Shown: piece by piece, positions 51,854 through 60,860 of the stretch
Layout of the letters: every line of letters starts with the position of its first letter
How positions within the stretch are numbered: the stretch's first letter is position 1
Source of the DNA: Spirosoma arboris
Lineage (GTDB): Bacteria; Bacteroidota; Bacteroidia; Cytophagales; Spirosomataceae
NCBI RefSeq assembly: GCF_009754945.1
Contig: NZ_WPIN01000019.1
Span: 1-64,000 of the forward strand
Direction of reading: 5' to 3'
Length of the DNA: 64,000 nt
The notes under the pieces: generated by a model
What the model saw: only the letters and a program-made list of their open reading frames with translations
What the model was told of the DNA's origin: nothing
Database searches by the model: none
Program-made: the position numbers and the translations under genes

Positions 51854-54590
51854 ACAAAACCAGTCCCCGCTCCCACCGGCCTGGGCCGATCGCTTACTAA
51901 CGTGGTTCTGTCCATCTTACCTACTGGAAGAGCTGGTAGGCGATTTACATGAACAATTTGATCTGCACGTAGAAGAAGTTGGCGAGAAGAAAGCGCGCCA
52001 GTTGTACATACAGGAAGTGATCAAATTCTGCCGCCCTTACTTTCTGAAACGACGAGTCAGTACCCTTACAAAACCATCTGCCAGCGTTAGCTCACCAACC
52101 AGCCATCGCTATAGGTATCCACAACACGAACTCCGGTCCACTTTTTTTCTTAGTCCCGATATGCTACGTAATTATATCAAAATAGCCCTCCGTAATCTCT
52201 GGAAAAGCAAAGGATATGCGGCCATCAACGTCGTTGGCCTATCTGTGGCCTTTGTTGTCTGTATCTTTTTGTTTCTCCGGTCTTATCTACACCTCACTTT
52301 CGACGATTTTCATCAGGACGACGACCGTATTTTTCAGACGTATTTTTTCTCGAATGATCCGGAAAAAGCGCTTCGAAGTGGTAATATGGCCTTACCTCTG
52401 GCTCCTGCCTTAAAAGCTGATTATCCGGAACTGGAAGCTGTAGCCCGCATTTTAACGGGCCGGAAGAGTCTCGTAGAAGTAAAGGGAAAGTATTTCGATA
52501 AACTGGTTCTGCAAACCGATCAGGATTTCCTGAAAATCTTTTCATTTCCACTGATTAAAGGAAATCGGGAAGTTGCACTCCGCAATTTAAGTAGTGCCGT
52601 TATCAGCGAGACTATGGCTAAAACCGCATTTGGCGCCGAAGATCCTATCGGCAAAACCCTACTAATTGGCAGCGACAGTAATAAGAAGCAATACATTATA
52701 ACGGGCATTATTAGCGATGCGCCTTACAATTCCACTATTCAATACGATGCGTTAGTGCGGATCGAGAATTCATACGCTTATCAGCACGACAAAGACAACT
52801 GGAGCGCGAATTCGCATACAGTTTTTATAAAGTTGCCACCCCATGTCGATCAGGCAACGTTCGAGAATCGATTGAAACCGTTCGCCCAGAAGTATTTCAA
52901 GGGCAGGCTTGACGATCTCAAAAAGAAAGGAGCTAAGCCCGACCAGCGTGGCGATTTGTTCGCCGTTCGGATTCAGAAGCTTTCCGATGTTCATTTCGAT
53001 CGGGATATAGCCGGTGGCGGTGGCACTCCCATTGCCATCGTGTATACATTGATGGGTATTGCCTTTTTTATCCTATTGATTGCCTGCATCAACTTCATCA
53101 ATCTAAGCATTGCCCGGTCGTTTACCCGCGCCCGAGAGGTTGGGGTTCGGAAAGCGTTGGGTGCGCTGAAAAATCAGCTTTTTGTCCAGATTTGGGGGGA
53201 ATCAACCCTGATTTGCCTGGTTGGTTTTTCAGTGGGTGTGCTGCTTACCTACCTGCTTTTGCCTCTGTTCAATGCCACTTTCGACGGTCGGCTTCAGTTT
53301 GATCAAATGCTTCAGCCAGGTTTTATCGGCGTTATGCTGGGTGTATTTGTCGTGGTCACCTTTGTGGCGGGTGGCTATCCGGCCTGGCAAATGGCGAAGT
53401 TCAATGCGGTGGAAGTACTGAAAGGAAAACTATCAATAAAACGCCCCGGCGCCATACGCAACTCGCTGATTGTTACCCAATTTGTCATGTCGAGCTTACT
53501 GGCCTGCTGTACCATCATTGCCTCGCAGCAGTTGAATTTTCTGCGCACTCGTCCGGTTGGATTCCAAAAAGAGCAGGTTATTAGCATTCCAGTTGGCAAT
53601 CAGGTGAACGGTCGGCAAGTGCTTGGTCGTCTGCGTAATGCACTGGCGAATGATCCATCGGTACTGGCTATAACCGGTACAAGTGTCAATCTGGGTCGAG
53701 GCAAAGATCATGTCAGCTCACGGTCAACGGTCGGCTACACCTACAAAGGCAAAAACGTCTCAAGCGATTTACTATTAATCGACTTCGACTACCTCAAAAC
53801 CCTGAGTATTAAACCAATCGCTGGTCGTGATTTCAACCGGGCCTATGCAACAGACTCCGTAAAGCGTGTGATTATTACAGCAAGCATGGCTAAAATGATG
53901 GGCGAATCTAACCCCGTAGGTATGTTACTGGGAGATGATGCCGATTCTTCGAATACAAAGTCTCAAATTATTGGCGTTGTTCCCGATTTTCATCTGTATT
54001 CGCTGGCAGATGAAGCCAAGCCTATCACCCTGTATCTTTCTCATAATGAGCCTATCCGATACATTTTTGTCCGCGTCACTCCGCAAAGTCTGTCGGGCAC
54101 GATGGATAAGCTCAAACAGGTATGGAAAGAAGTAGCTCCGCAATCGGAATTTATAGGCACGTTTCTGGATGAAAATGTCGACGCCTGGTACCAGAATGAA
54201 GAGCAATTGTCGCGCATCTGCAGCCTGGCTTCCAGCATCGCCATTTTGCTCTCCTGCTTAGGCTTGTTCGCCGTTGCCATGATGATCATCGAGCAACGAA
54301 CCAAAGAAATAGGTATTCGGAAAGTAATGGGTGCCAGTATTGCCAGCATCATTGTTACGTTGTCGCAGAGCTTTGTCAAGCTAGTACTTATTGCCCTGAT
54401 AATTGCCTTGCCATTAGCCTGGTTTTTAATGAAAACATGGCTGGATAATTATCTGGAACATATTTCCATCAGCATATGGGTTTTCGCCGGAGTTGGCCTG
54501 GCCGCTGTTTTAGTTGCTCTGGCAACAGTGAGCTTCCAAACGGTCAAAGCTGCGTTGGTGAATCCAGTAAAGAGTTTACGAAGCGAATAG
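51846..54590 (+). CDS. MacB/FtsX-type ABC permease with prefix domain
   Basis: In this 914-residue protein a prefix domain (about 8-75, PPAWADRLLTWFCPSYLLEELVGD) precedes two MacB_PCD and FtsX modules. Membrane helices lie at about 120-140, 395-420, 445-470 and 495-515, with another set near 790-905. REVGVRKALGAL and KEIGIRKVMGAS are the two conserved FtsX loops. No ATPase is adjacent, so the partner must be elsewhere, and the role may be peptide or drug efflux, or lipoprotein release. A terminator follows the stop. Confidence 0.9.
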   Translation: MNKQNQSPLPPAWADRLLTWFCPSYLLEELVGDLHEQFDLHVEEVGEKKARQLYIQEVIKFCRPYFLKRRVSTLTKPSASVSSPTSHRYRYPQHELRSTFFLSPDMLRNYIKIALRNLWKSKGYAAINVVGLSVAFVVCIFLFLRSYLHLTFDDFHQDDDRIFQTYFFSNDPEKALRSGNMALPLAPALKADYPELEAVARILTGRKSLVEVKGKYFDKLVLQTDQDFLKIFSFPLIKGNREVALRNLSSAVISETMAKTAFGAEDPIGKTLLIGSDSNKKQYIITGIISDAPYNSTIQYDALVRIENSYAYQHDKDNWSANSHTVFIKLPPHVDQATFENRLKPFAQKYFKGRLDDLKKKGAKPDQRGDLFAVRIQKLSDVHFDRDIAGGGGTPIAIVYTLMGIAFFILLIACINFINLSIARSFTRAREVGVRKALGALKNQLFVQIWGESTLICLVGFSVGVLLTYLLLPLFNATFDGRLQFDQMLQPGFIGVMLGVFVVVTFVAGGYPAWQMAKFNAVEVLKGKLSIKRPGAIRNSLIVTQFVMSSLLACCTIIASQQLNFLRTRPVGFQKEQVISIPVGNQVNGRQVLGRLRNALANDPSVLAITGTSVNLGRGKDHVSSRSTVGYTYKGKNVSSDLLLIDFDYLKTLSIKPIAGRDFNRAYATDSVKRVIITASMAKMMGESNPVGMLLGDDADSSNTKSQIIGVVPDFHLYSLADEAKPITLYLSHNEPIRYIFVRVTPQSLSGTMDKLKQVWKEVAPQSEFIGTFLDENVDAWYQNEEQLSRICSLASSIAILLSCLGLFAVAMMIIEQRTKEIGIRKVMGASIASIIVTLSQSFVKLVLIALIIALPLAWFLMKTWLDNYLEHISISIWVFAGVGLAAVLVALATVSFQTVKAALVNPVKSLRSE

Positions 54591-54642
54591 CATAACTTAC
54601 GATACGCATTCAGAGAATCGCTTAAATTGCATTCCACCACAT

Positions 54643-54676
54643 GAAAAAGCATCGCCCACACTAGCGATGCTTTTTC
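54643..54676. terminator. Terminator of the permease gene
   Basis: Perfect 13-nt arms (54643-54655 and 54664-54676) with an 8-nt loop are followed by a T run. It lies 53 nt beyond the stop of the permease gene. Confidence 0.88.
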
Positions 54677-54797
54677 GTTTTAATCACTATCACTCATTCC
54701 AAAATTCTACAGCGTACCATTCATTTAAAAATAAAGCCACTTATATAGTATGTATTGCAAAGTACCTTACATTACATATATCTTACTTTTAAAAAAG

Positions 54798-55535
54798 ATG
54801 GCACCGACACGAGTGGGTTCTGATGAGATTAACGCTTTCTGGTTTCCCGGACGCTGGGTAGGGGGAATCTCAATGATAATTGGCCCGATTTTGATTCTGG
54901 TAGGCACTCTTCTTCGCATACAATTTGATTTCTTTTTTCCTCAGCAACTTAAAGCCTTTGCGGACCATCCTACCCTACTAACTACTTCTTACAGTCTCTT
55001 TTTAGCAGGTAACATTTTATTATGGCCAGCTATTGTTACCCTCGCCAAACTGATTGGGCATAAAAAGCCTGGTTGGGCACTCTGGGGAGGTACACTGGTC
55101 ATCTTAGGTTTGTTTGCCCGTACGTTTCACTACGGTATCAATCATTTAGCCTTTCAGTTAGTCCATGTTCAAAATCTACAACAGGCAACAAAAGCCATTG
55201 CCGACTCCTATAGCGCCTTCCATATTGTTTCAACCTTGTCGGCAGCTATTTTATTTGGCTGGATAATACTGGCTATTGGGGCCTATCTTTCAGGTACGCT
55301 CAACCTGGTACGCTCGATAGGATTAGGCTTAATGTCAACGTTAATGCTGGGCGTACTCAAAGGCAGTTCATTGGTATCGGCAATTGATACAATTGGCCTT
55401 TGTGTGGCTTTGATACCATTGGGTGTTAAGGTGCTGCGAGACGGGCCTACACCAGGTAAGCGAACCATTGTGGGCTGGTCGGGGCTTATTCTTGGCCTGG
55501 TTACACTTATGTATTTTTTTGGCCAGGCGGGCTAA
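54798..55535 (+). CDS. Multi-span membrane protein of unknown function
   Basis: The start at 54798 (MAPTRVGSDE) is preferred over the frame opening at 54750, whose first codons are hydrophobic but unlike a natural start. The 245-residue product has six to seven membrane helices and no charged catalytic motif that I recognise. It is followed at once by the convergent barrel gene. The family is unknown. Confidence 0.65.
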   Translation: MAPTRVGSDEINAFWFPGRWVGGISMIIGPILILVGTLLRIQFDFFFPQQLKAFADHPTLLTTSYSLFLAGNILLWPAIVTLAKLIGHKKPGWALWGGTLVILGLFARTFHYGINHLAFQLVHVQNLQQATKAIADSYSAFHIVSTLSAAILFGWIILAIGAYLSGTLNLVRSIGLGLMSTLMLGVLKGSSLVSAIDTIGLCVALIPLGVKVLRDGPTPGKRTIVGWSGLILGLVTLMYFFGQAG

Positions 55536-55555
55536 TGACGCAAATTCAACTGATT

Positions 55556-56227
55556 TTACGGGCAAACGATTTTGTAGAAAGTATAACTAAGGGTAATCGC
55601 TGTATATGTATAACTATCCGACAAAGCAGGGTTACCCTGAGTCGTTTTAGTTAGTGCTTTACCAAATGTAGCATCACCGAGGCCATCCAGATAATCGTTT
55701 CTGGTAAAGCGGGTACCAAACTCCAGACCAATACTCCAGGGGCGCTTTATTTCGTACTTTACGCCTATACCAAGCGGATAGGTCACAACACCACCTGCCC
55801 GAATGACGTCATTATTAAATTTACATAAACCTATTCCACCAAATATATAGGGGGTCCAATTCTTGGCTTTTGGTAAAGGCTTATAATTCAGAAAATTGTA
55901 TTCAAAATCAATATATAATTCCTGGATGTTGGTCTTATACGAGTAGTTACGTGCCTGTTGAAGAGGATCGCTACTGAACCGATCTTCACCATGGAAAGAG
56001 CCAATAGAGCCTCCTGCACGTAATGAAAATGAACGGCTTACATTATAACGAAAAAAACCTCCAATACCTGGACTAATAAAACGAGGGTTCAGCGATGGAT
56101 TTACATCGCCTTTGCAAAGCATTCCGCCTAAAGTGGCTCCAAGTTCAATTTTTTGCGCCTGTGTGCTAAAACTGATAAAAAGCCCGACCACAATCAGCCG
56201 GGCTGTACGTATTCGGTATCGGTGCAT
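55556..56227 (-). CDS. DUF6089-type outer-membrane beta-barrel
   Basis: This 223-residue protein has a signal peptide (about 1-24) and a set of amphipathic strands typical of the DUF6089 family: LGATLGGMLCKGDVN near the start, then FRYNVSRSFSLRAGGSIG and a C-terminal TYTAITLSYTFY aromatic end. It lies directly downstream of a larger relative on the same strand. Both probably sit in the outer membrane as eight-strand barrels. The function is unknown. Confidence 0.8.
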   Translation of the reverse strand: MHRYRIRTARLIVVGLFISFSTQAQKIELGATLGGMLCKGDVNPSLNPRFISPGIGGFFRYNVSRSFSLRAGGSIGSFHGEDRFSSDPLQQARNYSYKTNIQELYIDFEYNFLNYKPLPKAKNWTPYIFGGIGLCKFNNDVIRAGGVVTYPLGIGVKYEIKRPWSIGLEFGTRFTRNDYLDGLGDATFGKALTKTTQGNPALSDSYTYTAITLSYTFYKIVCP

Positions 56228-56268
56228 AGATTTGATAACTGTAATCTATAAGCTTTTTTGCCCGTTAT

Positions 56269-57249
56269 TCACTTAATAGGTGGGCACTTAATGTTAACCG
56301 GAATGATATAGTGGATTGAAAATGTAGTTAGTAAATAACCATCGTTAAGCAGCCCATCAGCCCCTCGTACTGCAGTTGCAGTAAACAGGTCTGGATTCGT
56401 TTGCTGAAATTGCGACAAGGCAGGGTTACGCGATACATTCACACGAGCAGCATCAGGTTCAAGCCGTCGATCGGACATTGTCTTTGCCAACCCTTGTAAT
56501 GCATCAGGAGCCGCATAGTTACCGCCCACATCGTCGAGATAATCGGTAAATGTATACCGATAGCTAATCTCGACGCCGAGATTAAAGTTGTCATTTAGCC
56601 TGTATCGAGCACCAATACCAACCGGAATAGCTAGTGTCACCAATGAATAGGGCTTCTGGTAACCTGGTTGTCCTTGTCCTTCGGTATGTAATGGCTGAAG
56701 TTTTACCCACGTACGCGCTCCGTACTGGTTACTGGTATCACTTACGGTAGGCGTTCTTGCTTCCGGGCTATGGGCCACTAAGGCCAGTCCACCGAATATA
56801 TAGGGAGTAAATTTCGCTCGAACGCTTGAATTACGACCATCAGCAACGAAATTATAAATACCCGAAATAGCAAACTCTTTTAAATCATTCCGAAAGTGCA
56901 GGTTTCGCGTGTACTGAGCGGCAAATTTAGTAGGATCATTGTGGGAGTATGTGTAGTCGTCGCCTGTAATTCGAGCCCAGGTAAATGTAGCACGTGCAGC
57001 AAAATGTGGCGTAAACTGACGAGTATACCCAATACCAACATTCCAGCGTGGCAAGGTAAACAAGGATTTAAACGGCTGGCTGTAGCCTGCCAGATCACCA
57101 AAGTAAGTAGATGTTCCTCCCCCGAACGAAACCGACGAGTAGGGAACGAAATGCGGATTTGGCCGCCGTTGAGCCCAGCTTTCTGTAAGTAAACCTGTCA
57201 GCAACCAGATTGCCGCAGCGCTTATTACCAACTGCTTGTAGTTAATCAT
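56269..57249 (-). CDS. DUF6089-type outer-membrane beta-barrel, longer copy
   Basis: This 326-residue protein has a signal peptide and the same strand pattern as the downstream gene (SSVSFGGGTSTYFGDLAG, then FTPHFAARATFTWARITGD), with an inserted loop of about 70 residues in the second half. It and its shorter neighbour (41 nt away) look like a diverged duplication. Related proteins often sit near nadK in Cytophagales, as here. The function is unknown. Confidence 0.8.
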   Translation of the reverse strand: MINYKQLVISAAAIWLLTGLLTESWAQRRPNPHFVPYSSVSFGGGTSTYFGDLAGYSQPFKSLFTLPRWNVGIGYTRQFTPHFAARATFTWARITGDDYTYSHNDPTKFAAQYTRNLHFRNDLKEFAISGIYNFVADGRNSSVRAKFTPYIFGGLALVAHSPEARTPTVSDTSNQYGARTWVKLQPLHTEGQGQPGYQKPYSLVTLAIPVGIGARYRLNDNFNLGVEISYRYTFTDYLDDVGGNYAAPDALQGLAKTMSDRRLEPDAARVNVSRNPALSQFQQTNPDLFTATAVRGADGLLNDGYLLTTFSIHYIIPVNIKCPPIK

Positions 57250-57420
57250 ACGCTTAAAATAGGTGAATCAACCCTAGTTGGGCTATAAGCCAACCAATTC
57301 CGAAACGGCCAAATTATCGCTTTTATTGGCAGTATACCGTAAAAATTATGCCACAAATGGGAAATAGAGGGAAATTGAGAAAACTAAGGCTGACTGTATA
57401 CAATCTTCGACATTGATTCG

Positions 57421-58296
57421 TTAATTACGGATATCCCATCCCCAATTAAGTTTACTACGCAATGTATTCAGGAAGTTATCGTCACTAAGTTTAACCAGCC
57501 GAGCCTTAAATGTTTCTTTCTGAAGACTAATTCGAACGGATGTGTCGACAGTGAACGAACGCGAATCCAGCGCGGCCAGGAAATTGCCACTCCGGCTCTC
57601 AACTTCGAACGTAAACTGGCAGGTATCCATCACAATCATGGGTCGTACGTTAAGGTTGTGCGGGCTAATTGGCGTTATGATCAGGCTACCAGTATGAGGT
57701 AATAACACTGGCCCACCACAACTGAGCGAATAGCCAGTAGAACCCGAAGGTGTCGATACAATAAGACCATCGGCCCAGTACGAGTTTAGAAATTCACCAT
57801 CAAGGTAGGCATGAACCGTTATCATCGATGATGTCTGGGTACGTGTGATTGTGAAATCGTTCAAGCCGAAAGGCAAGCTCCCAAAAATATCCTGACTCGA
57901 CCGAACGCTTACCAATGTCCGCTCATCAATGCTATACTGCTCGTTGAAAAGTGCATCGATCATGAGTCGCACCGATGCTGGTGCAACGGTTGCCAGAAAA
58001 CCCAGTCGTCCAATGTTGATGCCAATAATCGGAATCTCTCGCGGCCCTACATGCGTCACAGCGTCGAGCAGTGTACCATCGCCACCCAAACTAAAAATAA
58101 AATCAGCATCGGTAACCCCTTCCTCAACCGTATAGGTGGCCTGACTGTAATGGGCTACGCCTGCATTATCCAGAAACTCGCGATAACCTTGCGAGATAAT
58201 CAATTCGGCCTGACGTCTGGCCAGTTCCTCAAACATGGACTGGATATAAGGCCGGGCCGATTCGGGAAAGTTGCGCCCGTGAATGGCGATTTTCAT
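57421..58296 (-). CDS. nadK: NAD kinase
   Basis: The start at 58296 (MKIAIHGRNF) is chosen because the longer frame runs into inverted repeat E. The 291-residue protein has the NAD kinase signature GGDGTLLDAV and the second glycine-rich block STPSGSTGYSLSCGGP. It phosphorylates NAD to NADP. It lies downstream of a CBS-domain gene in a pairing common in this phylum, with the inverted repeat between them. Confidence 0.95.
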   Translation of the reverse strand: MKIAIHGRNFPESARPYIQSMFEELARRQAELIISQGYREFLDNAGVAHYSQATYTVEEGVTDADFIFSLGGDGTLLDAVTHVGPREIPIIGINIGRLGFLATVAPASVRLMIDALFNEQYSIDERTLVSVRSSQDIFGSLPFGLNDFTITRTQTSSMITVHAYLDGEFLNSYWADGLIVSTPSGSTGYSLSCGGPVLLPHTGSLIITPISPHNLNVRPMIVMDTCQFTFEVESRSGNFLAALDSRSFTVDTSVRISLQKETFKARLVKLSDDNFLNTLRSKLNWGWDIRN

Positions 58297-58310
58297 AAAT
58301 AAGTGAATAG

Positions 58311-58389
58311 GTTGTAAGTGAGTAAGTTGTAAGTAGCTGATGCATTCTGTCATTGATGATATGCCACTTACAACTTACTCACTTACAAC
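58311..58389. repeat. Long inverted repeat E, 24-nt arms
   Basis: Perfect arms at 58311-58334 and 58366-58389 surround a 31-nt loop. Each arm has two copies of GTTGTAAGT. It lies between the nadK start and the 3' end of the CBS gene. Confidence 0.88.
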
Positions 58390-58399
58390 TTACAACATT

Positions 58400-59068
58400 T
58401 TATGTATTAAGATAACGAAGTAGCGAATCGAGCCGTTCCTGGTCTATACTTTCGACAGGAGCGTTGGCAAAAGCAGCTTCAATTTGATAACCGAAGCGTT
58501 CGAGTGTTGAAATAACGGGCGAAATATCCCGTCGATTAAGTTTTAGCGTTAATCGGGAGCGGTCTGGCATACCATACGCAGCGCTCGAAAAGTAACTGCT
58601 AATGATTTTGACGTTGTTGGATTCGACTAGTCGGCTAATTTCTGTCAATGAATAATCGCGCTCGTTCATGTTCAGAATCAGAATAGCGCCTATATCCTGT
58701 ACACCAAGTTCCTGTGCAAATTGCTTAAGTAATTCGCTAACAGCAATAGTGCCGATGAATTCCTGAACTTCATTCAGAACAGCCACCACTTCCATTTGCT
58801 GCTGAATAACCAACCCTAGTACTTCAAATAAGTGTTGGTCTTCATGTACATAGGTTTGTTCAAACAGACGCATCACATTGCCTAATGGCCGCTCATCGTC
58901 GGCAACATCCATGAGCAGTTCTTCGCTCACGATACCCCGGTAATCGCCCTGATCAGTCAGTACGAGTTGCCCGACGTGGTGTTCCTGCATCCAGTCCAAT
59001 GCCTGCCCGACAGAGTCGGTTGGCTTCAGAGCCGGAAGCATAGGGTCTATTAATTCGGCAGCCAGCAT
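58400..59068 (-). CDS. CBS-domain protein
   Basis: This 222-residue protein starts with two CBS motifs (about 8-70 and 72-125) such as DSVGQALDWMQEHHVGQLVLTD. They are followed by a C-terminal ACT-like domain (about 140-210, DIGAILILNMNERDYSLTEI). CBS pairs sense adenosyl ligands such as AMP. The neighbouring NAD kinase gene suggests a nucleotide-sensing role in cofactor metabolism. The stop is followed by repeat E. Confidence 0.85.
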   Translation of the reverse strand: MLAAELIDPMLPALKPTDSVGQALDWMQEHHVGQLVLTDQGDYRGIVSEELLMDVADDERPLGNVMRLFEQTYVHEDQHLFEVLGLVIQQQMEVVAVLNEVQEFIGTIAVSELLKQFAQELGVQDIGAILILNMNERDYSLTEISRLVESNNVKIISSYFSSAAYGMPDRSRLTLKLNRRDISPVISTLERFGYQIEAAFANAPVESIDQERLDSLLRYLNT

Positions 59069-59165
59069 AGGTAATAACGTGTAGTAGATAAAACAGAAAA
59101 CTGTTTGTCAGAAAACTACGGAAATTCCTCCATAGTTTCCAAATCTTGTTTGGTAGTTAGTTAAA

Positions 59166-59258
59166 TAAGTGAAGTTGGTGGAGTAGGTGAAGTGTGTTTA
59201 ACTAGTAATTCGTATATTCTTACTGCACTCACTTCACCTACTCCACCAACTTCACTTA
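59166..59258. repeat. Long inverted repeat F, 29-nt arms
   Basis: Perfect arms at 59166-59194 and 59230-59258 enclose a 35-nt loop. Each arm contains two GTGAAGT words. The second arm ends exactly on the stop codon (59256-59258) of the following hydrolase gene. Confidence 0.9.
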
Positions 59259-60032
59259 CCCCACCAACTCACTAACCAGATGCCCGGCGAGCCAACCATC
59301 CAGCAGTTGGTTAAATCGGTCGGGACATTCCATCATGGGAGCATGACAGCACTTATCAATAAAGTATAGTTCCGAATTGGCAATCAATCGATTGAATTCA
59401 TGGCCCACTTCAGCCGGAGTAATAGTGTCATTGAGTCCCCATACCAGCAACGTTGGTACCTGAATCTTGTACAAATCTTTTGCCACATTATTCCGTTGAG
59501 CCGATTTGGCAATGCCCACAATACTCATGCATTTAGGAATACTGCTGGTAATCTCGAATACTTCGTCGATTAGCTCTTTTGAAGCCACCTTTGGATCGTA
59601 GAATGTATAGGCAACGCGCTCTGCAATGTAATCGTAGCTTCCTCGTTTGGGAAACGACCCACCCATACCATTCTCAAATAAACCCGAACTACCTGTGAGC
59701 ACCAGGCCCCGAACCTGATCGGGATTCTTGAAGGTATAAAGAATGGCCAGGTGACCACCCAGCGAGTTACCCAGTAGCATCATACCGTGCAGATCTTTTT
59801 GGGCAACAAATTTTTCAATGTACGCTACCAACCCTTCCAGACTTGCCTGTCGAATCGGCATTTCATAAATAGGCAATAGCGGAATTACAACTCGGTAGCG
59901 ATCCGAAAAATTACTAATCACACTATCCCAGTTACTGAGTGCGCCAAATAGGCCATGTAGCAATAGTAGCACATCACCCTGACCCTCATCAACATAGCGG
60001 AAGCCCGCTTCTTCCCGAATCTGATAGTTCAT
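59256..60032 (-). CDS. Alpha/beta-hydrolase
   Basis: This 258-residue protein has the alpha/beta-hydrolase fold with the nucleophile in LLGNSLGGH, the aspartate in WGLNDTITP and the histidine in DKCCHAPMM; the oxyanion region is LLHGLFGALSNWD. It is close to MhpC-type enzymes, but the substrate is not evident. It overlaps the start of the upstream glutamine amidotransferase gene by 4 nt, so the two are coupled. Confidence 0.85.
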   Translation of the reverse strand: MNYQIREEAGFRYVDEGQGDVLLLLHGLFGALSNWDSVISNFSDRYRVVIPLLPIYEMPIRQASLEGLVAYIEKFVAQKDLHGMMLLGNSLGGHLAILYTFKNPDQVRGLVLTGSSGLFENGMGGSFPKRGSYDYIAERVAYTFYDPKVASKELIDEVFEITSSIPKCMSIVGIAKSAQRNNVAKDLYKIQVPTLLVWGLNDTITPAEVGHEFNRLIANSELYFIDKCCHAPMMECPDRFNQLLDGWLAGHLVSELVG

Positions 60033-60646
60033 ACGTATTCAATAGTTAAGGATGTGGCGGAATCTGTTTTTTTAGGAGTAAACAATACAAAGTCAATCCA
60101 GTTTTTTATGATTCGTAATCCGTACTGAGTTAGTGCGGCTTCAGGGTGAAACTGAACACCCCAGATCGGCAACGTCTGATGCCTCAATGCCATTACTTCA
60201 TTCTGCTGCGTAACAGCCGTAGCAATCAATTGATCAGGCATAGCTGTCAACACCAGCGAATGGTAACGGGTTACCTCGAACTCCGTTGGCAGACCATGCC
60301 ACAACAAATCGGTGGTTAGCACACGGGTTGACGATACTTTGCCATGCATCGGACGATGGGCTGGTATGAGTTTCGCACCAAAAAACTCACCCAGCGCCTG
60401 ATGTCCCAGACAAACACCTAGTATGGGCACATGCTTATGGTAATAACGGATCACATTCATAAGTTGCCCCGCCTGCTGAGGAACACCTGGTCCCGGCGAC
60501 AAAACAACTGCATCAACAGGTTCGTTTGTCAACTGACTCCAAGATTCGTTGTTGCGCACAACCCGGCAACTGGCACCTGCCTGCTGTAGATAATCTACCA
60601 GCATATAGGTAAATGAGTCGAAGTTATCAACAACCAACAGATTCAT
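60029..60646 (-). CDS. Anthranilate/aminodeoxychorismate synthase glutaminase subunit
   Basis: The start at 60646 (MNLLVVDNFDSFTYM) follows the family pattern; codons before it are not needed. The 205-residue protein has the class I glutaminase triad: Cys in GVCLGHQALGEFFG and His and Glu in VQFHPEA. The SPGPG block is also present (VLSPGPGVP). It supplies ammonia for synthesis of anthranilate or aminodeoxychorismate. The large synthase subunit is not adjacent, so trpG and pabA cannot be told apart. Confidence 0.9.
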   Translation of the reverse strand: MNLLVVDNFDSFTYMLVDYLQQAGASCRVVRNNESWSQLTNEPVDAVVLSPGPGVPQQAGQLMNVIRYYHKHVPILGVCLGHQALGEFFGAKLIPAHRPMHGKVSSTRVLTTDLLWHGLPTEFEVTRYHSLVLTAMPDQLIATAVTQQNEVMALRHQTLPIWGVQFHPEAALTQYGLRIIKNWIDFVLFTPKKTDSATSLTIEYV

Positions 60647-60860
60647 GCCGCTATAACGCAACTTGTTGCCACAAAATTAATATTTTCTAAAAAAAAACAA
60701 CAACTAACAATTACTAATACCTGATTATCAGAATGTTAAATTTTTATAAACTTCGTATAATTCAAGTTTTATAGAAAAAGTACCACATATATGTGTTGGA
60801 TTTTGTTATCCGGTTAGCGTGTCATTTAAATTTGATCTTTATTCGGGTTCTCAACTTATT

